This document shows positions 36,601 to 50,100 of a stretch of DNA of 64,000 nt, piece by piece. A model generated the notes under the pieces. It made no database searches. It had not been told where the DNA came from and saw only the letters and a list, made by a program, of their open reading frames with translations. The DNA lies in contig CM038911.1 in assembly GCA_021904315.1 (NCBI GenBank), positions 13,117,390-13,181,389 on the forward strand, read 5' to 3'. How positions within the stretch are numbered: position 1 is the first letter of the stretch; the number at the start of each line of letters is the position of its first letter. Both the position numbers and the translations under genes were made by a program. The stretch is from Sphagnum magellanicum (lineage: Eukaryota; Streptophyta; Sphagnopsida; Sphagnales; Sphagnaceae).

Positions 36601-38097
36601 TCTCCCATGCACTTCCTGAGATGCCATCATATCCAGCATACTACCAGGTCTTCTTATTCGTCACTGCAAAATTTAACTATCTTTATAAGTCTCTTCATTG
36701 GGTCTTCATTGGTTGAAAAAAAAATGAGAGTTGTCAAAGTGTGGAGGAACTGTTGGAATACGGTGATTCTGACAACAAATAATTTCATGTTTTTTTTCTT
36801 TTTTCTTTTTTTGTGCAGCATGAATCTGAGGCCTATTTTTTAAATCGATTCATTGGGACTTTTTATTCCATTCGAGATGACCCTGCAGCATTACATCTCA
36901 CTCTAAAGGAATATGCTTGCAACGTGCACGTAAGCATCTTGCTTTGCCCATCTTAGACTTTTCCTGCCACAAGATCACTGTAGCCTAAACCCTAAACCCT
37001 AAACCACTAGATAGGCATTTCTATTGATTTGTTGTGTCAGTGAGGTGCTTACAGAAAGAAAGCACCATCCCGATAACTTTTTTTTTCCCTGAACCAGTTT
37101 AGTTCCAAAACAAGGAATAATTTTGTTGTTTCTTTTTTTCCTCGTCTGTGGGGGCAGGTGGGAGATTCACAGTGCAATGACTCCAAGGTTCTCCAAGCAG
37201 TTACAGATTATCTTAAGGAGTGTGTTGGTAAGCTCTTTGAACTGAAGAGTGATAAGAAACTAGGATTTTTATTTTTAATTTTCCCTTTGGTTTTGTCTTC
37301 TCGGCACTGTTGCATATATTAATGGGTGAATGAAATAGCACACACAAACATGCCAGAATACAATATTCCATGTAAGACTACTAAACTACAAAATTTATTT
37401 ACAGTGGGCAGCCAGGCACTCCCTTGCAAATTGTTGTTTTTTTGTTATTATTATGTTGAAAGTCTTTTTTTAGGATGGATACTCTTGAAATTACCATAGT
37501 TGCATTGCCAAAACCAGGGAACAACTCTGGCCAGGATTTTGTGGGTGCTTCTACTTGCTGCATTGTGCTGCAAAGGCTTTTGGCATCACGGCCCTGCTTT
37601 GAGGCCATTAGGAACATGCCTGATGTGGTTGCAGTCATTTTCCAGGTAAAAAAAGGCCATCTAAAAACCATCTAGTTGATTATGCCTGTTATGTGCTCTT
37701 AATGTCCATTCTTTTTTATATTCTTTTTTTTTAGGGTTTGCACTCCTTGATGCAAGAAAGCCATTTCATGAGATATGATCCTGAACATTTTTTGGCAAAA
37801 AAAGGACTAGCCCACCCACTCCACACACAAAAACAGTTTTATGGGTAATGAGAATCTTGCTACATCTACATGTGGTGGCATTGATTGATTGATGATGCAG
37901 TGTATGCGATCAGAAAACAGTGTCCTTGTGTATCTTGCAACAGTGGTCGTACGAGCAGCCATCAAGCTCGCTACTGAACCGAGTGGTTCCACTGAGGGTG
38001 GTAGCAGCAGCAGTGTTGTTTTGAGGGTGAGAGGTTTTTGCCAAAAAGACTAATGTAAATATATATTCTTTTGACCATCTTGTACTAGTACTGGAGG

Positions 38098-38133
<36 letters not shown>

Positions 38134-41100
38134 GCTGATGAGTATCTATCTATCATGGGAGGGTTTAGGGTCTACAGTTGAGAGCATCTCTCTATTGTGG
38201 GAGCTTTGTTGACAATCTGCAGAAGAATCAATCATTCTTGGGCAAAACTTAGTTGTCCGTTTATGATCTTAGAATTCTGAGTTGTTGTGTAATTGTGCAC
38301 TTTTTATGCAGCAAGAATTTGCAAACAAGTTGACAGTGCTGAGTGCCGAGAATTTGCAGCAGCTCGTGGCATTTCTTCGCACACATTCACTTGCCAAGAA
38401 TAATTCTCTCCAGGTAAAATTCAATTACAGATCTGTCTGTTCTCAATTATGATCCACACTATAATTTCCATCTTTTTTGGGGTGAACGGATCAATCGCCA
38501 CTCTTGGTTGACCAAGATGCCACCAATCTCTGGATTTATTTATTACCTAACATTGTTGTGCAACTCTTCTGCTGGCAAGGTTGTGGGTCTTTTGGATACA
38601 TTCACATTAGCACTCACTTCCCAGTCAGTGGACAATGAGGCAGGACGTATGTGGTTGAAGGTACATAAATTTTACCCAAGCCCAAAAAGAAAATTAGGGA
38701 CTGTTTGCCAGAAATGATGAATTTTTTATTGAAACCTGCTAGAAAGATTCTTTCATCATTTGCACTTTGTTGGCTTTTTTCTTCCTTAAATGTCTGTGGC
38801 ATCAACAGCCTTTTTTCATCACAAAACCTGCATACCCAAATATTTTCTTAATGTTTTTTTTTGGTTCAGGCTTTTGAGGCATCGATGATGGCAGCAGCAG
38901 ATGTTTTCTGTGAAGTTTCTAGGTCTCCCAGTGCTTCGATTTTCAAAAGGTAGGTACCTTCTGCATACATGTTAATCCAATGACACTCATGCGACACAAT
39001 AATACACACTAGCATGACAACAGCACATTCAATTGCACTGTGTTTTGCATTTACGGGCACATTTTATTTGGAGATATTGTGATTTGCATCATCGGTGAAA
39101 ACAATTATTGATCCCCAATTTGACCTTTTTACAGCACTTCAGAGCTGTTGAAGGCACTCTTCATGAGGACATCACCACTTGTCTCTGCTCATTTGCAAGT
39201 AAGTCAGCACATGGGTTAACTTTTAACCAATCAAGCAGATTATGAATTACTATTCATAAAAATTGAACAAACAGATGATGTTTCAAGTGATAGAGTATAG
39301 AGTCCATCTTGTTGTTGTTATTGACTTTGGTTTGTGTTTGAGATTGTGCAGACAGGGTTTAGGGTTTAGGGTTTATTGCCTTGTTGAGTTTTTAATTGAA
39401 AAAGAAAGTGGTGCAGTGTTTTTATTTGTTTCATTTTTGGTTTTTGTTGCAGAAATTATGTCTAGGCCGTTGTGTGGTATTAGTACAACTAAAGATGTCA
39501 ATCTTCTCCAAGTGGACCCACATTCACACTTTGAGTGGAAACTTGGTCTACCTCATGATGGAAGGCAATCTGGAAACACAGAAGCTTCTCAAGGGACTCG
39601 TTCCCAAGGTTTGTTGTTGGGTCATGATGATCCTTGACGGTTGTTGACCCAGGTTCTTTTATTATATCACAGTGTTTTCATGAAGTATCTAATCCCCAGA
39701 CCTTTACAATAAGTCCCCTTTTCTCATCAATCAGGAGTGAGCCCAATTTTTTGTTTTATGTACCCACTACTCATGAGATGCTGACATTTACAATGTTGTA
39801 CTCTACTGCTGCCACCCACAGGGTGTAATGCAGTTATATTGCAACAAGGTGGTTGAGCTCTCCAGCAAGGTATGTATACATCTCAATATTTGTCAGTCTC
39901 TTTTGTAGTTCAGCTCATAATGAAGTACATTTTTACTTTCCTAAAAACTCTCCATGGCCACAAATCAAAGTCTTTTAACCATCCAACTGCAACTTCAACT
40001 GCTGACAAAGAATGTCATTGACTTGCAATCAAATTATGGTTTAGGGTTTAGGGTTTTAGGGTTTAGGCTGGCATTGTTGCTCTCACAAATGTGTACTTCT
40101 ACTCCCTTGAGCTCCACTCCAAAAAGGTTTTAGCCATGATGAGGAATGAGTTTTGCCAGTGGCTGAGGAGGGTGTTCCTCCTCGCACTCCTGAGCCTCAT
40201 GGGTAATTGAACTTTTATCTGCAGGAGAAATCAGTACTCAGCAAGCTTCATGCATGGATGGAGACCCTGGAAGTTTTACGGGGTCAGACTCTTGAGACAC
40301 CAGTTTTAGTGTGGAATGATCTCAAACGCAAGGAGCTGAAAAAGGTAAATTCACATCTGCTTACTTCAAGAGTCTTCTTCTTCTGTGTTAGATATATCTA
40401 ACCCATCTTTTCTGGAATAGGTCAGGAAGAGGGCTTGTAAACTGTGAACTCCAATTTGCTTGTACTGTCATTTTCACATTTTTTACAGCAAAAGTCTTGG
40501 ATGGGTGGGTGGTTGAGCAGTTTCTGCAGGATGAGGTAGAAGGTTTTTATGAAGCTACAGCTGCCAATCCAGAGCTTGTTTATAATAGTGCGGATGTCAA
40601 GCTTGTTTACTCCAGTGCAAGTGAGGGTGAAGGTTGGTGGCCTTTCTCAACTTTTGCATTCTCCTCATCAGCAAACAAAACACCCACGTGGAATAGATTT
40701 AAGCATTTTGTGTTGTGATCCTTCCAAAGAAAGCTTTTTTTATGTCACCACCTAAGGTGGTTGTTTTTTTCTGGTTAGACATGAATAGACATTTGAGCTT
40801 CATTTACAAAAGCTAGTGGATCCTTTTTTTGTGATATGTGTTGTGTTGTCATATATGTGCAGGCTCTGTTGTCGGTGATGTCCATCTTGAACTTCTGGTG
40901 GACCATTCTCCGCCACCCAATAGCCATGACCATTCCTTCTGGAAGGTCATCAATTCACCAGTTACTCAAAGCAAAAATAATCACAGAGAATGCTCTAATA
41001 AAAAAGTGAATACAGGAGGAAGTGGGTCTGACTGATAAAATGCTGTATGGATCACTGTCTCTTTGACGGGCTTAGGGTTTAGGGTTGAGGATGGAGTGTT

Positions 41101-44100
41101 GTTTTTGTTGTTGTACTAAGGAAACTTCAGGAGTGTCAGTCAAGACTAATTTGATTTTCATAGTGACGTTTCAGTTTTGGTGGGTTGTTATGTCCTACTA
41201 CAGCTGCGTGAACCATTGTCAATTTTTCAGTCTGTGTTTCAAGCTATGGTGTTGGGTTTCACCCCACTTTTTGGCCACAACAACTTGCCAGAAATCGATC
41301 TACGCCTTGCAAGTCATGTCTTGACATGGATCTATGAGCGACATGCAGATGAAGTCACATTTTGCATGGAAACATTGAATGTTATTGAGGTGAATTTTGT
41401 CTGCATGCAGCTTCTCATCATATTCTTTTCTTTTTTTCTTCCCTTCAATGTTTATGGTGGATAACTTCCAATCTTTATGGGGGAACTTCTGCAAAGATCC
41501 CATCTTTTCTACCTGTTGAGCAATTGTTGGGAAGAGTGATGCATGATGCATTAGATAGTAGAGACTGCTGCTCTAGTAATGCTACTACTCCTGTGTTTGC
41601 AGACAGCTGTGGGGATGCTACGAGAAGTGCTGGAGAGTGTACATGAGGTATTTGTTTTCAAGCTAGTGGTGTTCTTGCTTGCAACTGTGGAAAAAGGAGG
41701 ACATGACAATGTACTGCGTTTTCTTCGTGGTGGGGGTGCCTCTGTATTGGTACCCTTGGTTGTTTTGTCTCTGGCAAAGGTAAAAACCTTTTGATCATTA
41801 GAGCTTGATTGTCTTCAGAGCACTGTCTAGGAGTGGTACATGCTCGTGGTAGTTCAGTTCTGATAGTTGTGTCCTTGTTGGCAGTGTTGTGCAGACAAGC
41901 ATGAATTTGAGTGCGATGCATGGACAGCTGATGATAGCCTGTTGTGGACACAGCAGGCTGGTGCTGTTGAAACAGTGACAGTCGTGGGATCAAATGGGGA
42001 TGTGAGGCTTGTGAGGATTCCTTCTGGAAGACCTCATGAATTGCTCATGAGAGCATCTGAGCTGGATGGCAGCTTGGATGCCCGAGATGCAATCAAATGG
42101 CAAGATGAAAATGTTCATGTAAAGATCCAGTTGGGAATAGCTCTTGACTTCTTGGAAGCTCTTTTGAGGTACTCCTTGTGACCAGTCCTCACTTAACCAG
42201 AGATAGAAGTCATTGGCACTTTTCTGATCATTGCCCAAAAGATGTCTGTATGTCTGTCTATCTGTCTGTCTGTCCATCCATCTGCCCATCCATCTGCCCA
42301 TCAATCCATCCGTCTGTCTGTCTGCCTGCTTGTACAGTCAAATTTTCTTTGGGCAAAAAGGGCAGCTACAATGTGCTTGGTATGGCAGTTAGAGACTGCT
42401 TTTACAGAAATGAAAGGGAGCTCAAATGGGTTCCTGGGGTGACGAAGAGCTCACTTCTGATTTATCTTGATTTCTCCAGGATATCAGGAAACGACAGTAA
42501 CAATGGGGAGAACTTTCCACCATCTGCTGCATGCTGCCACTTTTCCAGGGAGGAAATCTTCTGCCACTTAGTGCAAGCTCTCCTTCGTGCAAAGACACCT
42601 ATCTTCACCAGGTGTAGTACCATCATCTGCACCATCTGCCGTTGTTTGGACAGCAGTGTTTTTTTTGGGGCTGTCTGTCTATCTGTCTTCCAGTGTTGCT
42701 GAGCACTGCTGAGTTGTCATCCTGTTTTCACAGGATACTGGAAATCATAATAACCTTAACAAAGGCGAACAAGACGGCGATGTCACACCTGTACAAACTT
42801 GGAGCTTTTGAGATTCTTCTCTGGAAACTCCTTGCCAGTGATATTGTTGATGGGGACAAGTCCAGGATTACCAAGTTCCTGTCACAGACCCATCTTCTTC
42901 AGGTATTCTTCTACAACTTGCTTTTTGTCTAATTCCTCTATTGGTGATAGTGGTGCCTTTGGGAGATTTTTGCTTTCCAGAAACATTCATGAGAAACCCA
43001 CCAGAAGATCTGACCCCAATGCCGTTTGTAGCAGTCGATAACTCCAGATACTGATGACAGAAGTGGTCAGAGTGAACATGGCACTTCAGGGTGTGACAGT
43101 TCTCTTTACCCCTACTTACCAGAGGGAGTGATATTGAATCTCATGTCAGAGGTGGGTAGTACTCTACCACTCCCAACTGTGTTAAATTTATTGTTGAAAT
43201 CTTTTCTTGGTTGTTTCTGTTCATCAGTGGATGTGTCACCACCTCATGTACAGTAGTTGTATGCCCAACAAAATCTGAGTTTACATTCTCCCTTTTGTTG
43301 CATTACCATACTTTTTAAGTTAATGTGTGTCTTCCAGTAGTAATCTGATCAGGATCCGCAATATATCAGTTTCAGAGCCCAATGATGAACTTCTGGGTTT
43401 CTGAGTTTTCTTTCTTGGTTCAATGTCCAGGGGCCAGATACTTTCATGGCACTTTTGGATTCAGAGCAAAATGGCCCAGAAGTGATCTGGAACACAGAGA
43501 TGAGGAAGCGATTGCTTGATCATCTCACAACTGAGCTGGAGTCATATGTCAAGTTCCGTGCTACCGATCCCCTGGCCTTATACATTCACGTTCCAAGGAC
43601 TCCATTGGCCTACCCCGAGCTGGCAGGTAGGGTTCAGGGTTTAGGGTTTAGGGCTCAGCTACATCACTTCCAGCTACATTTTCCAATTGGAAGGTTTCTG
43701 GGTGATCTGTGTGTTGAGGGTTTTACATCTGGGTTGATGCCCACATAGTGGCAGTGACTTTTCTCAATATATCACGTTCTCATTGAATTTGGGTCTTTTG
43801 ACAATTGCGTAAAAACTTGGGCCGGATTTTTTTGTGCAGAGTCTGTGTTCTCTGCACCTTTCTATTTACAGAACTTGCTTGACATCGATCGTTTTCCAAA
43901 CTATCCAATCAATGATCCAGTCAGGTTCTTGAACAGCCTCATGCTGGTAAGTATAAACCCTTCTTTTCTCCTCTGTACCACAGAGTTCTTTCATTTACAA
44001 TGTGGTTTTAGGGGTTTAGGGAACTGACAAAACTTGGATCTATCTTTTCTGTTGAAGTTCATGTATGGAGGGAGATTGGTTTGTCACTTTGTGAGCGACT

Positions 44101-47100
44101 CTCATGAGGTTATGACTGCACTCATTGTCGTGTTACCTTTAATTGTTGTTGTGGAGATTTCTCTGCAACTTCATGGATCTTCTTCATGTATGGAAGGAGC
44201 CCTCCTCTTCATGGGATATCGGTGGGGCATGAGAGTAGTGGAAATTCCTTGTGCATTCCTTTTTGAAAAGAAAGCAACATTTGAATTGCAGGATCTTCGG
44301 AGATTTGCAACAGTTCTTCGCAACAACTCTCTGACTGGAAACTCCTTACTGCGTAAGGAGTTACCTCACATTCACCTTCTGCTTCAAGCCCAGGTTGGGC
44401 ATCATCTATTGTCCAGACTTTTACTTAGTCCCCCCATCCCGCACCTGCTGTGCATTGGTTCTTTTATATCAATAGTTTGTGAATCGTTTTTCCAACCTTT
44501 GAACTTGCATTCGTTTCTACCCTGTGACATACACATGTATCAAGTAGCTGGCCTGTCTATGCTGTATCATGACCTACCATATGATATGTACATCACATGG
44601 AAAAGTGCTAAACCCTAAACCCTATACCCTATACCCTATACCCTACCATATAAGCTAAGAAGGCAGCTAGCTAATCTGTTGAAAATCGTCGGTACCTTTG
44701 TGCAGGCACATCTGGTTGATCGTTTCCCAGATCTTGTGCTACCCAGTGACATAGAATCCATACTCATTACATTGGCCACCCCATCTCTTCAAATGTGCCT
44801 CGCCCAAAAGGACAAATTGCCCCTGGTGGCAATAGATATCTTGCACCACACTGTTCGTATCTTATGGAGATACTGTGATGCAAGCAGAAGGTAAGAAGAG
44901 AATGTGCCCTGCACTGCAGACTTGACTAGGAATTTGTCTGATCAGTTGTCTTTCAGTTTTATTGCAAAAAGTGATGTGGGAATTGATCCAAATCAGCTGC
45001 TGCTTTGACTGTACCATCATTGCCATCACTTTGCACATATTCAGGAACACCCCTCATTCTTTTTCTTTTGCTGCAGGGATGATGGTGGTGGTGGTGATGG
45101 TGTACCAAGGGCCTCTGTCAATTTTGGTCTCAGTGTGTTGTCACTACTCGGGACAAAGTCGAGAGCAACCGAGAGCTTCCCAGCAGCAAGCACTAACACA
45201 AACCTTGAATCAGCTGTTGCCGGGTCGCTGTTTGTGATGGAAATTGCCTCTTCATCAAGGTTGGACTCTCTTTTCTTTCCTTCTTTCAGGTGGAGGAGAA
45301 TTTGTTAGCCTGCTCTCATTCTCATTGAGGCTGATTGCTATTTGGTTGTTATGGTGGTGGTCCCCCAGAGTTGGTAGGCGTCTTCTATGGGATGATACCA
45401 GATGGCAGGAAGGATTTTGGTGGGTCCTCAGCTGTATTGCGGCCAGTGATGATGATGCATTGGCCACACCTCTGAGGCAGGGTCTGAGTCCAGCTTCATT
45501 TGCAGTGTTGAGTTGTTTCAAGCACTTTGCTGAAGATCCGGAGTATTGTACACATGTGATCAAGCAGGTATGTAGTACATACATATATACATACACCCCA
45601 ATTTCACCACCACCCATTGCCAGGAGTTGATGAAGAAGTTGTGGGTAGTAGTAGCTGTAGAGATTCCCACTGCAATCTCATAGATATGTTATCAAGGAGG
45701 TGGTTGTTGTTCACATTCTGCTGCTCTCGATCATCACCATATATCCATTACCTTAATCGGTTGGGACATGTTGCAGGCTCTACATCTGCCTTTATTGTTA
45801 CTGGCAATCCCACATGCCAACGACATTGCATCAAAGGTCCCCCAAGGCACTACTAATAGATCTACTCTGCTCTATTCAGCAGCAGACACATTGGGATCCC
45901 TCATCCGTACACTGAAACAAGCAGTGGGACATAACCCAAGTGTGACTCTGCATTCAGAGTGCACTGTGATGACATACTTGATCCCTGCACCACTCCTCGC
46001 TTGTCTTGAGCAGACTGACTCAGGGCCAGACAAGTTCACGACCATGGCTAGTTCAGACATTCGACAGCCATCAGCATTTTGGACCTCTGATATGCGCGCA
46101 GAGCTTCACAGGCGCATCATGGAGCGTATGCAGGAGCACCATCCAGGAGCTCTGGCTTCTTCTTCTCCTTCTTCAGGGAGTGATCTGATGCAGGATGATG
46201 AACTGGAATGGCTGCAGGGCTTTCGGTATCATTGTCTCCAGGACGAGCTCATCTTGGGTGGTTTGTTTGTGAACGGTTTCACCTCTGAGAAGTGGGAGGC
46301 TTTTGGTCTACCAACTGGCCATGCATTTCTGGATGCCATGCTGGACTATCTAGAGACCAAACTTCATGTCATCAGTCTGCTTGCCCGCAAGGGAGTTGCA
46401 GCTGCGAATGACAAGACCACTGAGAAGGAAGAAGTCATTGTGGCAGCCAACAACAAGGTCAGTGAGTTCTTGGCAGTTCTGGTTGCACTGCGGGAGTGCC
46501 TAAGATATGGGGCCAAGTGCGGCAGGCCTGAATTGATCCAGTGTGTCCACCCCCTGCTGCTGTCTAGAGTTGCTCTGGCAGGCAAAAGCATGCCGCAAGT
46601 ACAGATTGAGATTGCAACCATGGCAAAAATACTGATCGAGGACGATGATTTTGGACGAGAAGGTGTGCTACAATCCAATCTTATGGGTACAATGGCAGTC
46701 CAGCTTTGGGAATGTGTGGCAAGAAGACCACAACAAGGACAAGACAATGATCTGCTTGTAGCCATGATTGACATGTTGCACACGCTCAGTGAGCGGATCC
46801 CTGCAACAATCGGAGCCACAAATATTTTTGCTACAACTGGGCTGTTACTGCCACTATTGGCCATCTTTTGCAAGGTAGCTCTTCCAGATCTAAGAACTGG
46901 GGTGGCTGCAGCAATGACAGTAAATGGTAGTAGAAGTAATTCACGACTTTTTGAGTCAGTAACAGTTGGACGAGTAGGAGCTGCCAAAATTCTCGGGCAG
47001 CTCTTGTTAACAGGCAGTGGGTTTAGTAATCGCACAAAACTTGTTCAGGATGTGGTGCAAAAAAAGAGGTTGGCAAATGGCTCCACCAATCACCACAGCA

Positions 47101-50100
47101 ATTATGATGAGGGAATAGGGGAGGCCACAGACATGTACGAGCTGATGGGTACTCTTCTCGATCCTGTACACAATGCTGCTGCAGACAAGAAGACTCATGC
47201 AGAAGAAGAATCGCCCATGGTCATCCGTACACTGCTTCTTCTACTTCCTGTCGATCTGTTATGCACCTTGGCACGTGATGCAACAAAGGCTTGCAAGAGG
47301 TATGATGGGAATTATCAATCTCCTCGGCTTGTGTGGGATGATGGCACGCGGCTCTGCGTAACTGAAACACTTACCAAGGAGGCTTTCAAACTGCTAGGGA
47401 ATATAGTAAAGCAACAGGAAGACTTATCAAGTCTTCCAGCATGGTCTTTGGTACAAACGCAACCTGTGTTTCTGCGTTGGATACTTGTCACCATTTCATA
47501 TGGCGAGAGCAAAGTGATGACATACAGCAGGGACAGCAAAGGAGGAGATGACTATGCGCGAGAGCTGTACTTGGGTGGTTTCTTTGTTGATCACTTTCTA
47601 CGAGACCCGGGGTATGATTTTGGCAGTACCATTCTTGAAACACGTTTTCTTTGTGAGATTCGAAAGGCAGTGGTGATTGGGGCATACACACAAGTGTTTG
47701 GTTTTGATGATCGCAGGCGACTTTTGCTCACTCTACTATTGCTCTTCAAAGCAAGGCCCTACCTACTGTCTGGCCAGTCAAATATTGACATTTTCTTACC
47801 TGTCTCAGATTTCATCAGTGGGAACAATCATGGCAGTGAGTGTCGTGCACTTGCACAGCCAGCCTTGCTATTGATCCACTCCATAGCCAACCATCCTGAC
47901 ATTGTTGATTGTATAATCTCTGATGAGTTGGTTTCAACTTTAGTATCCTTCCTGGATTTGAATGTCCCATCATCGGCAGCAGGTTGTGCCGGGACTGACC
48001 CAAGGATGTGCACCCTCATGTTGCTACTCCGGCTTACCCGACTCAGTAGTGCAACCGTAGAGATTGCTCTCAAGTTAGGGGTCATCTCCAGAATAGCAGG
48101 TGTTGCATTTGACAGTGACGAAAATGGTGTGGTAGTTTGTCGTGCACTCGAGTGCCTAGCAATGATGTGTGCTCACAAGCGCAGAGGACGAGAAGTGAGC
48201 AAGCTGTTAGAGAAACTTGCACCAAAACATGAGAACAAGAACTATGGGAAATGGCGTATTCCCATTGACAACATCCATGATGATGTTGTCGATTCCGAGA
48301 CAATCAAGCACTTGTTGCGTCATCGATACCCTTGCAAATGGTGGGTCCTCAACACTCCTGAAGGAAGACGAAGAAGTGATGTTGAAGGTTATGATGCTTA
48401 TGCACTCAAAGAGAAACCAGAAGCTGACAGCAATCAGCTCTCCTTGGGTGGTTCCTTTCTTGGGTCAATGGGGCCTGCAAACGAAACAATGGTAGTTCCC
48501 ATCATTGTTTCGTCCAGAACACAGCTTTCTGCTGAACACATTCCTGGAGATGGTGACCCATCACCACCTACACCGCATCTGGAGAATCATAGAAACCCAG
48601 CTCAGATAGTGATGACAGCCAAATGTCTGGTTGCACCACCTGCCATGAACAAAAGCTCAGAAGGAGATATCCAAGGAACACAGACAATGCCTCCTCAGCC
48701 CCCCATCCTGCAACAAGCCTCAGATACAAAGAATGTGAGAGATCTGGAGGATGACTCACTGCCACCACCACAGCAACGGTTGCAAAACATGGTCAACAAG
48801 AAACAAAGCACACCAAGTGCTGTACAACAACTCAGTCGAGGTGGACATCATTCACAGTTGAATGTTGCAGAACAATCCTCCAAGCGACTTGATGTAAATA
48901 TACCCACTGTCCCATCACACACTGGTTCATCATCATCCTTAAACCAAGAAATTCCACCAAATTCCTCCCCTGTCATTCCAGATTGTGACATGGATCTTGA
49001 CCTTGTTGCCAAAGGCCCTCCTCCAATACAGTCCTCTCTATCACCACCTCTCTCTCCTCCTCCTACCCATACATTGCCAGGCCAGTCCTCTTCCCCATTG
49101 TCTTCAGTCAGGTCTCCTGAGCCTCTCTTTTCAAAACTGCCCACCCAAACAGTATCTTCTTCTTCTTCTGCACTTTCCAAGCCAGCCAGAACAAGCCACC
49201 ATGAGTCTCCTTCACCAAAAACCCGGAGTTTGGTGTCCTCTTCTGCATCATCAGCTTCAGTCAGCTCTTCTCTGGATCCTCTCCCTATGCCATTGTCTCC
49301 CACGAAAGCAGTAGCCTCACTTGCCAAGCCAGCAGCAGGAACAAACCATGAGTCTCCTTCAACAACAACCCCTAGTTTGGTGTCCTCTTCTGCATCATCA
49401 GCTTTAGTCAGCTCTTCTCTGGATCCTCTCCCTATTCCATTGTCTCCCACGAAAGCAGTAACCTCACTTGCCAAGCCAGCAGCAGGAACAAACCATGAGT
49501 CTCCTTCACCAACAACCCCTAGTTTGGTGTCCTCTTCTGCATCATCAGCTTCAGTCAGCTCTTCTCTGGATCCTCTCCCTATGCCATTGTCTCCCATGAA
49601 AGCAGTAGCCTCACTTGTCAAGCCAGCAGGAGGAACAAACCACGAGTCTTGTCCTCCATCATCATCATCCACTAGTCGGGTACCCTCTTCTTCCCCATTA
49701 TTGCCTTCAAAGAGCTCTCAGAACCTTGTTGCTATTATGCCATCTCTCACTGGAACAGTATCTTCCTCTCTTGCCAAGAAGCTGCCAGCAGGAACAACAA
49801 ACCATGAATCTCCTCATCCTGCGTCACCCCCTAGTTTGGTGTCCTCTTCTTCTTCCCCACTATTGCCATCCGTCAGCTCTCTGGACCTCCGAGTCAGAAT
49901 GCCATCTCCTGCTGGAACAGTATCTTCTTCTCTTGCCAAGAAGCTGCCAGGAAGAAACCACGAGTCTCCTCCTCCTCCATCATCCCCTAGTTCTGTGTCA
50001 TCCTCTTCCTCATTGCCTTCAATCGCATCTCTCCCTGACCACCCTCTCCATGTACCACCACCACCTCCTACCAAAACACTGTCTTCTTCTTCTCTTGCAA

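Larger units (their letters stand above)
34787..37645 (+). other. PH-like N-terminal region of the RME-8-like protein
   Basis: Exons 2-10 encode segments that line up in order with the GRV2 N-terminus. Examples are a second PH-like unit containing VCEFEVTKRQ, QERQRKVCMTKDYFFETW, LGVIVSEKDVREVTLEFRSW and DFVASITDLIGIS, followed by the start of the helical repeats (RFIGTFYSIRDDPAALHLTL). In RME-8 this region binds endosomal phosphoinositide, a family inference. No YLARYL-type opening motif with HSWRGRYKR is retained. Confidence 0.6.

Noticed and set aside
37474..37499. Stronger-looking acceptor (TTTTTTTAG at 37,473) for the exon ending at 37,645
   Set aside because: It breaks the frame with the preceding phase-1 exon; the AG at 37,499 keeps it. 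A missed micro-exon remains possible.
37736..37848. Possible extra exon after 37,735 (frame open to a TAA)
   Set aside because: Direct joining of 37,645 to 37,901 aligns without a gap to the corresponding GRV2 helices, whereas this piece would add a stop.
40497..40520. Stronger-looking acceptor (TTTACAG near 40,490) for the exon ending at 40,632
   Set aside because: Gives the wrong phase; the AG at 40,520 restores the frame and gives an ungapped fit to the first IWN repeat.
46364..47035. 223-residue minus-strand open frame
   Set aside because: Overlaps the IWN3-IWN4 coding region, where the plus strand is clearly conserved; no motif on the minus strand.
48848..49672. 274-residue minus-strand open frame rich in Asp/Glu/Gly repeats
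   Set aside because: It is the antisense of the 147-bp coding repeat in the RME-8-like exon; its own repeats simply mirror that period, and the plus frame has homology and splice continuity.
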